NCBI GenBank assembly: GCA_964346585.1
Contig: CAYFVQ010000140.1
Span: forward strand, 1 to 11,764
DNA: 11,764 nt
Direction: 5' to 3'
From: SOIA01 sp964346585
GTDB lineage: Bacteria; Acidobacteriota; Aminicenantia; Aminicenantales; Aminicenantaceae
Under the pieces are notes generated by a model. It saw only the letters and a program-made list of their open reading frames with translations, was not told the origin of the DNA and searched no databases. This document shows positions 6,070 through 11,764 of this stretch, one piece after another. Every line of letters starts with the position of its first letter. The stretch's first letter is position 1. Made by a program: the position numbers and the translations under genes.

Positions 6070-9000
6070 ATGCATCGAATTCTGGAATGGTTCGCTAAGA
6101 ATCCGGTGGCAGCCAACCTGGCGATGGTGCTGATCATTGCCGGCGGCCTTCTCACCCTGCCCAACATCAAACAGGAAGTCTTTCCTGAGGTTGCCTCGGA
6201 CCTGATCAATATCTCTGTTCCTTACCTGGGTGCAGCGCCAGAAGAGGTAGAGGAAGCGGTGTGTGTCCGTATCGAAGAGGAAGTCCAGAGCCTGGAAGGG
6301 ATCAAGCGCATCACCTCCAGAGCTTCGGAAGGAGTCGGTACAGTAACCCTTGAACTCCTGCCGGGGACCGATATCCGCCAGCTCCTGGATGATGTCAAAG
6401 CCAGGGTCGATGCGATCGATACTTTTCCCGAGGAGACAGAAAAGCCGGTTATCCAGGAGTTGTTGAACCGGAGACAGGTCCTCAGTCTGGGAGTTTCCGG
6501 GGATACGGATGAGAGGACTCTGAAAGTATTGAGCGAGCGGATGCGGGAAGAGATCCTTCTCTTGCCCGGAATCACCCAGGCGGAAGTCACCAGTATCCGG
6601 CCTTATGAAGTTTCCATAGAGGTTTCAGAGCAGGCTCTCCGCCGGTATGACCTGACTTTTAATGAAGTCGCACAATCTATCCGCCGCTCGTCGCTGGACC
6701 TTCCGGGAGGCTCCATCAAGACGGAAGGCGGGGAAATACTGCTCCGGACCAAAGGCCAGGCCTATACCGGTCTGGAGTTTGAAAAGATAATTTTGCGGAC
6801 CCGTCCTGACGGAACGCGTGTGACAGTCGGCGATGTGGCCAGTGTCATAGACGGCTTTGCTGAGACAGACCAGCATTCCCGTTTTGACGGTGAGCCTGCC
6901 GCTCTCATCCAAGTTTTTCGCGTCGGAGACGAGAGCGCGATAAAGGTCGCCCGGGAGGTTAAAGAATATGTTCGGGTCGTCCGGGAGAGAATGCCCGAGG
7001 GCATTCAGCTCACCATCTGGAATGACGATTCTCAGGCACTCCGCAGCCGCCTGAGCCTGTTGTTCGCGAACGGCCGCGCAGGATTCATCCTGGTTTTTAT
7101 CCTTCTGGCCCTGTTCCTGCGTCTGCGACTGGCTTTCTGGGTTGCACTGGGGATTCCGGTCTCCTTTCTGGGCGCACTCTGGCTGATGCCATCCTTTGAC
7201 GTTTCGATCAGCATGATCTCCACTTTTGCCTTTATCATCGTCATCGGCATTCTGGTCGATGATGCAATTGTTGTGGGCGAGAATATCTACACCGAATACG
7301 AAAGAGGAAAGACCGGTCTTCAGGCCGCGTTGGCCGGCGTAAAAGGAGTGGCCGTGCCAGTGATCTTTGCCGTCCTGACCACGATCGCCGCTTTCTGGCC
7401 GCTTCTTTGGGTGGAAGGAGCTATCGGAAAGATCATGCGATTTATTCCGATCATTGTTATCCTGACCCTTGTCTTCTCGCTTTTCGAGGCTCTTTTAATC
7501 CTTCCCGCTCATCTGTCCCACCTCAAAAAGATTAACGAAATGCCTCCTCGAGGCTGGAGAGGAGCCTGGGGCCGGTTTCAATCAAAATTCAATGATCTGT
7601 TCAAGAGATTTATCAACAAAGCCTACCGGCCCAGCCTGGCTCTGGGCTTGAAGTTGCGCTATGTCACCCTGGCGAGCTTTATTGCCATTTTTATTATAAC
7701 AATCGGCCTGGTCGGAGGCGGTTTCATCAAATTTACTTTTTTCCCCAGGATCGATTCCAATAATGTCATAGCCGAATTGACAATGCCGCTCGGAACGCCT
7801 GCCGATGTCACAGCCACGGCGATCCAACGGCTGGAGCGATCGGCCCTTCAACTGGAAGAGGAGTTTAGCCTGGAAAAATCCATAATCCGGCACGTTCTCG
7901 CGTCTATTGGAGAGCAGCCCAGCCTGAACCAGCCGCAGGGACCCAACGTGGCGATGGGCGGGTTTACGGGATCTCATCTTGGGGAAGTGAACATTGAACT
8001 GGTTCCTGCTGAAGAACGAGAATTCAGCAGCATCATTGTGGCCAACCGCTGGCGGGAGTTAACCGGGCAGGTTCCCGATGCCGTGGAATTGACTTTTACC
8101 AGCTCGATTTTTACGGTAGGGGCGCCGATCAACATCCAATTGGCCAGCTCGGATTATGCAGCTCTTCGGGATGTCACGGAGAAATTGAAGGAAAAATTGA
8201 AGGATTATCCCGGTGTATATGATGTTTCCGATTCATTCCGCAGCGGAAAGCAGGAGATCAAGCTGGACATCACGCCTGTCGCGGAGTCACTCGGTTTGAC
8301 TCTTTCTGACCTGGGAAGGCAGGTGCGGCAGGCTTTTTATGGAGAAGAGGTGCAGCGCATCCAGCGCGGCCGAGACGAGATCAGAGTTATGGTCAGATAT
8401 CCGGTCGAGGAGCGCCGTTCCCTGGGCAATCTGGAGAATAAGAGGGTCCGGACAACCGGAGGCATCGCCATTCCCTTTTCCGCGGCCGCTGAAGCCTCGC
8501 TCGGACGCGGCTATTCCACCATCCAGAGGACAGACCGGAGACGAACGATAAATGTCACTGCCGAAGTAGATGAAACACAGGCGAACGCCAATGAACTGCT
8601 TGCCGACATCACAGAGAATGTCCTTCCTCCTTTGCTGGGAGATCACCCCGGAGTGACTTACTCTCTGGAGGGCGAACAGCGCGACCAGGGCGAAGCGCTG
8701 GAAAGCTTAAGGTCTGGTTTCCTTCTCGCCCTGTTGATCATATTTGCCCTTCTGGCCATACCGTTCAAGTCCTATATCCAGCCGCTGCTGGTTATGGGAG
8801 TTATTCCTTTCGGGGTCGTGGGCGCCATTTGGGGACATGTGATCATGGGATTGAACCTGACGATACTTTCTTTTTTCGGTATAGTCGCTCTGACCGGAGT
8901 TGTCGTTAACGACAGCCTGGTGCTGGTGGATTACATCAACCGCCTGCGGGCTTCGGGGCTCACAATCCAGGAAGCGATTCGGGAAGCCGGTGCGGCACGG

Positions 9001-9231
9001 TTCCGTCCGATTATCCTGACAACCGTGACGACATTTGCCGGATTGACACCACTCCTTCTGGAGCGGAGCATTCAGGCCCGCTTTCTCATCCCTATGGCGG
9101 CATCTCTCGCTTTTGGTGTGGTTTTTGCCACATTTATCACGCTCGTCCTGGTCCCGGTCAGCTATCAGATTTTAGAAGATATTAAAGGTTTCTTTTCCAA
9201 ATCATTCGGATGGCGGAAATCAGAAACGTAA
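6070..9231 (+). CDS. RND efflux permease, HAE1/AcrB-type
   Basis: This 1053-aa inner-membrane, proton-driven pump subunit is expected to be trimeric. Its layout is the duplicated RND plan. TM1 is at about residues 13-30, and a large periplasmic porter domain runs to about 335. TM2-TM6 follow, with GILVDDAIVVGEN carrying the paired aspartates D397-D398 that match the AcrB proton-relay pair D407-D408. TM7 is at about 534-556, the second periplasmic domain runs to about 880, and TM8-TM12 complete it. Length is normal. At the AcrB K940 position in TM10 the sequence reads GVVVNDSLVLVDY: Asn947-Asp948 replace the Lys-Asn pair, as I recall from one AcrB-related subgroup. The start at 6070 is 2 nt after the adaptor stop, with AAGGAG (6053-6058) inside the adaptor's last codons, so the genes are probably translationally coupled. 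Substrate unknown. Confidence 0.96.
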   Translation: MHRILEWFAKNPVAANLAMVLIIAGGLLTLPNIKQEVFPEVASDLINISVPYLGAAPEEVEEAVCVRIEEEVQSLEGIKRITSRASEGVGTVTLELLPGTDIRQLLDDVKARVDAIDTFPEETEKPVIQELLNRRQVLSLGVSGDTDERTLKVLSERMREEILLLPGITQAEVTSIRPYEVSIEVSEQALRRYDLTFNEVAQSIRRSSLDLPGGSIKTEGGEILLRTKGQAYTGLEFEKIILRTRPDGTRVTVGDVASVIDGFAETDQHSRFDGEPAALIQVFRVGDESAIKVAREVKEYVRVVRERMPEGIQLTIWNDDSQALRSRLSLLFANGRAGFILVFILLALFLRLRLAFWVALGIPVSFLGALWLMPSFDVSISMISTFAFIIVIGILVDDAIVVGENIYTEYERGKTGLQAALAGVKGVAVPVIFAVLTTIAAFWPLLWVEGAIGKIMRFIPIIVILTLVFSLFEALLILPAHLSHLKKINEMPPRGWRGAWGRFQSKFNDLFKRFINKAYRPSLALGLKLRYVTLASFIAIFIITIGLVGGGFIKFTFFPRIDSNNVIAELTMPLGTPADVTATAIQRLERSALQLEEEFSLEKSIIRHVLASIGEQPSLNQPQGPNVAMGGFTGSHLGEVNIELVPAEEREFSSIIVANRWRELTGQVPDAVELTFTSSIFTVGAPINIQLASSDYAALRDVTEKLKEKLKDYPGVYDVSDSFRSGKQEIKLDITPVAESLGLTLSDLGRQVRQAFYGEEVQRIQRGRDEIRVMVRYPVEERRSLGNLENKRVRTTGGIAIPFSAAAEASLGRGYSTIQRTDRRRTINVTAEVDETQANANELLADITENVLPPLLGDHPGVTYSLEGEQRDQGEALESLRSGFLLALLIIFALLAIPFKSYIQPLLVMGVIPFGVVGAIWGHVIMGLNLTILSFFGIVALTGVVVNDSLVLVDYINRLRASGLTIQEAIREAGAARFRPIILTTVTTFAGLTPLLLERSIQARFLIPMAASLAFGVVFATFITLVLVPVSYQILEDIKGFFSKSFGWRKSET

Positions 9232-9357
9232 GCTTTGAATAGGCATCTCAAAGATTTCAGTTTTTTATTTGTGACTGAAGTTAAATGATTTAAACTAAGT
9301 GTTATGAATAAGCCATATAGCTTTGAGTCTATGATATTTTGTAAAGAGGTATAAAAA

Positions 9358-10113
9358 ATGAAAAGAAAAGGAATAAACACTATTTTCGCTCTGGCGATCA
9401 TTATCCTCCTGGCATTCTCCAGCGCCGAGGCCAAATGGTTTCTCGACTTTGAGACCGGGCTCGTCTCCAGCGGATACAATGATGTCAGGATTCCCGGAGA
9501 CACAGGGACGGAATTCTCTCTTTCTGATGACCTCAAGACTGATTCATCCGCTTTCTTCCGTTTCCGCTTCGGGTATCAGTTCGGGGAGCGACATACGATT
9601 TTTGCCTTTGTGGCTCCGCTCAGCTTGAATGCTTCAGGCAGCGTGGACCAGGATATCTTCTTTTTTGAGGAGACCTTCCCGGCCAACACTCCATTGGACG
9701 GCGTCTACCGCTTTAATTCCTACCGCTTGACTTACAGGTATGATTTCATAAGGAAAGAGAAGCTTACCCTGGGAGTCGGATTCACGGCCAAAATCAGGGA
9801 TGCAGCCATTCGGGTCGAAGGGGGAGGACTGAGCTCGGAGAAGACGAATGTCGGCTTTGTTCCGCTCCTAAATTTCCGCTTGAATTGGCGGTTTGCGGAT
9901 AAGTTCGGACTGCTGTTCGAGGGCGATGCCCTGGCTTCACCGGGCGGACAAGGACGGGCTGAGGATGTGCTTCTGGCTCTTCAAATGAGGCTGAATGAGA
10001 ACATCTCGTTTCGCGCGGGCTACAGGATAATAGAGGGGGGAGCGGATGTGGAGGAAGTCTATAATTTTGCTCTTCTTCATTTCTTTTCAATTGGAACCGA
10101 AGTTCGATTCTGA
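9358..10113 (+). CDS. Secreted outer-membrane beta-barrel protein, function unknown
   Basis: This 251-aa protein has a textbook signal peptide: basic MKRK start, hydrophobic core, and SSAEA before Lys26 as a type I cleavage site. The mature part alternates polar and aromatic/hydrophobic residues in many short strands, such as SAFFRFRFGYQF, YRLTYRYDF, LNFRLNWRF and ISFRAGYRI. It ends in Phe after VRF, as expected of a BAM-assembled barrel. I estimate 8-10 strands. No enzyme motif is visible and I do not recognise a named family. AGAGGT lies 8 nt before the ATG. The gene starts 126 bp after the permease, with no convincing terminator between them (only a TTCAGT/ACTGAA stem at 9256-9279). It may therefore be a fourth gene of the efflux transcript or an independent gene. 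A link to the pump is inference from position alone. Confidence 0.8.
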   Translation: MKRKGINTIFALAIIILLAFSSAEAKWFLDFETGLVSSGYNDVRIPGDTGTEFSLSDDLKTDSSAFFRFRFGYQFGERHTIFAFVAPLSLNASGSVDQDIFFFEETFPANTPLDGVYRFNSYRLTYRYDFIRKEKLTLGVGFTAKIRDAAIRVEGGGLSSEKTNVGFVPLLNFRLNWRFADKFGLLFEGDALASPGGQGRAEDVLLALQMRLNENISFRAGYRIIEGGADVEEVYNFALLHFFSIGTEVRF

Positions 10114-10146
10114 AAACTTTTGTAAATCTGCAAGTTAGACACATGT

Positions 10147-10175
10147 TTGACAATTGACTGTGTTACGGATAAAAG
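10147..10175 (+). promoter_or_regulatory. Promoter of the SDR gene
   Basis: A perfect TTGACA (10147-10152) is followed after 17 bp by TAAAAG (10170-10175, four of six). Transcription would start near 10182, only a few bases before the GGAGG at 10185-10189, so the leader would be very short. This suggests the SDR gene is transcribed separately from the beta-barrel gene. Confidence 0.5.
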
Positions 10176-10193
10176 AGAAATGATGGAGGAATG

Positions 10194-11099
10194 ATGAATA
10201 TACTTCTGACAGGCGCAACCGGATACATCGGGAACCTCCTCAAAGAGAAACTCCTCCAGGATGAGAGCGTTTGCCTGAGGCTCTTTGTTCGGAATGCAGC
10301 CAAGGTGGAACTACCAGCGGGTCGCAAGGTCGAGGTGTGTGAAGGCAGTACATTCGATAAAGACTCACTCCGGAAAGCGCTGAAAGGCATGGATGTGGCC
10401 TATTATCTGATCCATTCCATGGGCGCCAAAGGGGATTTCGAGGAGCTGGACCGCACAAGCGCCGAGAATTTCCGGGAGGCATGTATCAAGGCAAGAGTGA
10501 AGAGGATCATCTATCTCGGCGGGTTGGGCCGAAAAGAGACAGCCAGCAAACATCTATTGAGCCGGATCGAGACAGGCGAGATCCTCAGCAGCCAGCCAAC
10601 ACGCATCCAGACCATCTGGTTCAGAGCCGGCATCATCATCGGCACAGGCAGCGCCAGCTTCAGGATCATTCACAGTCTTGTCCGGAAACTCCCCCTGATA
10701 GTCACGCCGCGCTGGGTTCACACCCGGACACAACCCATCGCTGTGCAGAATGTGCTGGATTATCTTTTCCTGGCGAAAGACTTGAAAATACAAGGGAATC
10801 TGATGGTCGATGTGGGTTCCGAACGGATGAGTTTTAAAGATATGCTGGAGCGGGCCGCTCATGTGATGGGACGGCGCAGGCTTTTGATACCTGTTCCTGT
10901 TTTATCTCCTCGACTGTCCTCTTACTGGCTTATCTTGTTCTCGCCCGTTTCCTACCGGATAGCCAGGGCGCTGGTCGATGGATTGAAGTCAGAGACAATC
11001 ATCCAGAATGATAATGCCCGGCTCTATTTTCCGCAAGTGACTCTTCTTTCTTATGAGAAAGCCGTAGAAGCTGCACTTTCTGAAGGCAAGGCGAAATAG
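10194..11099 (+). CDS. YbjT-like atypical SDR, NAD(P)-binding protein
   Basis: This 301-aa protein has a Rossmann fold beginning MNILLTGATGYIG, with the dinucleotide-binding glycines G7, G10 and G13. It matches the N-terminal part of E. coli YbjT and the SDR_a5-like atypical short-chain dehydrogenases: YYLIHSMGAKGDFEELD, FRAGIIIGTGSASF, VTPRWVHTRTQPIAVQNVLDYL and SPRLSSYW all line up in order. The classical SDR YxxxK catalytic motif is not evident where expected, as is usual in this atypical group, so it may act as a cofactor-binding or regulatory protein rather than an oxidoreductase. YbjT itself is about 476 aa with a C-terminal DUF2867 domain. This protein stops cleanly at 11097-11099 without it. 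Two consecutive ATGs exist (10191 and 10194). GGAGG at 10185-10189 is better spaced for 10194. No neighbour reveals its substrate. Confidence 0.85.
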   Translation: MNILLTGATGYIGNLLKEKLLQDESVCLRLFVRNAAKVELPAGRKVEVCEGSTFDKDSLRKALKGMDVAYYLIHSMGAKGDFEELDRTSAENFREACIKARVKRIIYLGGLGRKETASKHLLSRIETGEILSSQPTRIQTIWFRAGIIIGTGSASFRIIHSLVRKLPLIVTPRWVHTRTQPIAVQNVLDYLFLAKDLKIQGNLMVDVGSERMSFKDMLERAAHVMGRRRLLIPVPVLSPRLSSYWLILFSPVSYRIARALVDGLKSETIIQNDNARLYFPQVTLLSYEKAVEAALSEGKAK

Positions 11100-11139
11100 G
11101 TCATTAGAGTCTGGCGAGAAAGCCGTTTGATCAATCCTT

Positions 11140-11171
11140 GTGAGTATCTTCTTTAGTTAGTGAGTATCTTC
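11140..11171 (+). repeat. Direct repeat of 12 bp with a 20-bp period
   Basis: GTGAGTATCTTC occurs at 11140-11151 and 11160-11171 in the gap between the convergent SDR and M16 genes. A stem CAAAGTT/AACTTTG (11171-11177 with 11211-11217) follows. No function is evident. Confidence 0.6.
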
Positions 11172-11233
11172 AAAGTTGAGGCGCATTTTTTTAAAGATCC
11201 TCCTCAGAGAAACTTTGTCGTCTACCCAGGCTC

Positions 11234-11255
11234 GAGTAATCCTTCTTGATTACTC
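11234..11255. other. Hairpin in the convergent intergenic region
   Basis: GAGTAATC (11234-11241) and GATTACTC (11248-11255) form a perfect 8-bp stem with loop CTTCTT, between two converging genes. There is no T-run after the stem on either strand, so it is not a typical intrinsic terminator, though it may serve as a bidirectional end signal. Confidence 0.4.
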
Positions 11256-11306
11256 AAAAGATCAACCGATACTGCTTCCTGTTCTCCAAAAAGTCTGAAT
11301 TTTTAT

Positions 11307-11764
11307 CTAGGGCGCTTGAAGCAAGAGAGCCGGCTGTTGCAGCAAAATCCAGTAAACCATCTCTTTTTCTTTTTTCTCCGGGAAAAGGATGAGCTGGACA
11401 TAGTTATCCGTGTTTAAATATGTCTGCGCCGCTTTCTGGAGTACATCAGATGTGATGCGCTCAAGTGTCTTTACATAATCAAAGAGTCCTCTCGGGTCTT
11501 CATCCTGTTGGTATTTGTAGACCAGTTGAGCCAATAACCAGTTGTTTGTTTTAATGCCTGTCTCGAAGTTCCGGTATTCCGCCTTTTTGAAATCGTTGAT
11601 TTCCTCAGGCATAAAACCCTCTGTCTTCAGCTTTTCAATCTCATAAAATACGACTTTTGTCAGGTCTTCCACCCTCTCCGGGTCCGTGCCGAAAGAAATC
11701 GTTATCCTGTATTCTTGTTGAGGTATTATATCATATGAAGCTCTGGCCCCTATGCTGTATGTGC
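11307..11764 (-). CDS. M16 family zinc protease (PqqL-like), C-terminal end
   Basis: On the minus strand the frame is open from the window's right edge to the TAG at 11307-11309, showing about 151 residues of the C-terminus. The GTG at 11672 is internal, because the frame continues upstream as YSIGARASYDIIPQQEYRIT and then ISFGTDPERVEDL. That is the usual strand-plus-helix of the last M16 domain: a YS..AR.SY strand, a P..EY.I.ISF strand, then DPERV leading into a helix. The rest is helical and ends in the domain's final strand (YVQLILFPEK). The zinc motif HxxEH belongs to the N-terminal domain and is outside the window. Family members such as E. coli PqqL are periplasmic peptidases that degrade small proteins. 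The gene converges with the SDR gene, with a 207-bp gap. Confidence 0.87.
   Translation of the reverse strand, partial: TYSIGARASYDIIPQQEYRITISFGTDPERVEDLTKVVFYEIEKLKTEGFMPEEINDFKKAEYRNFETGIKTNNWLLAQLVYKYQQDEDPRGLFDYVKTLERITSDVLQKAAQTYLNTDNYVQLILFPEKKEKEMVYWILLQQPALLLQAP

Noticed and set aside
9256..9279. Terminator after the permease gene
   Set aside because: The stem is only 6 bp (TTCAGT/ACTGAA) and the T-run lies in the loop, not after the stem.
10481..10837. 118-aa plus-strand frame inside the SDR gene
   Set aside because: It overlaps the well-supported SDR frame, has low-complexity content rich in H, Q, R, S and P, and no ribosome-binding site or domain.
11234..11255. Classical bidirectional intrinsic terminator
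   Set aside because: The 8-bp stem is perfect, but no T-run follows it on either strand, so I list it only as a hairpin.
1..11764. CRISPR array, tRNA genes, insertion sequences or phage genes
   Set aside because: No regularly spaced repeats, tRNA-like cloverleaf, transposase or integrase motifs were seen on either strand.

Overview
This window looks like chromosomal DNA from a Gram-negative bacterium. It encodes an outer-membrane factor with a lipobox, a tripartite RND efflux system and a secreted beta-barrel. Base composition is close to half G+C in the genes and clearly AT-rich between them. The lineage cannot be fixed from the sequence. The class II photolyase, stand-alone CIA30 protein and M55 peptidase would suit a deep-branching phylum such as Acidobacteriota/Aminicenantes, but that is only a guess. 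No mobile-element gene, tRNA, rRNA or CRISPR array is visible.

Layout, left to right. (1) 1-444: C-terminal half of an M55 (DppA-type) D-aminopeptidase. (2) 445-753: AT-rich gap with a good sigma70-type promoter (605-633) and a perfect 16-bp tandem repeat directly against the next start codon. (3) 754-2091: class II CPD photolyase with its tryptophan electron-transfer triad intact. (4) 2277-2927: membrane-anchored or secreted CIA30-family protein with its own promoter. (5) 2928-3417: 490 bp without a gene. It holds a candidate terminator hairpin and then a more G+C-rich, heavily self-complementary block (3060-3304) preceded by a promoter-like element. I propose this block as a structured RNA gene of unknown class. 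(6) 3418-9231: efflux operon of NodT-type outer-membrane lipoprotein, membrane-fusion protein and HAE1/AcrB-type RND permease, with 7-nt and 2-nt gaps. (7) 9358-10113: secreted outer-membrane beta-barrel of unknown role. (8) 10194-11099: YbjT-like atypical SDR (NAD(P)-binding) with its own promoter. (9) complement 11307-11764: C-terminal end of an M16 zinc protease, convergent with the SDR.

How the genes work together. The three efflux genes form a complete inner-membrane to outer-membrane pump, probably translationally coupled, with no regulator gene in view. The photolyase, CIA30 and SDR genes each appear to have their own promoter. Their proximity is notable because CIA30 and an atypical SDR are joined in one protein in plant HCF173, but a shared function here is inference. 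The most unusual element is the putative RNA at 3060-3304. It has a 14-bp closing stem, a second nested long-range helix, local hairpins, and a promoter placed so that transcription would begin at the base of the closing stem.
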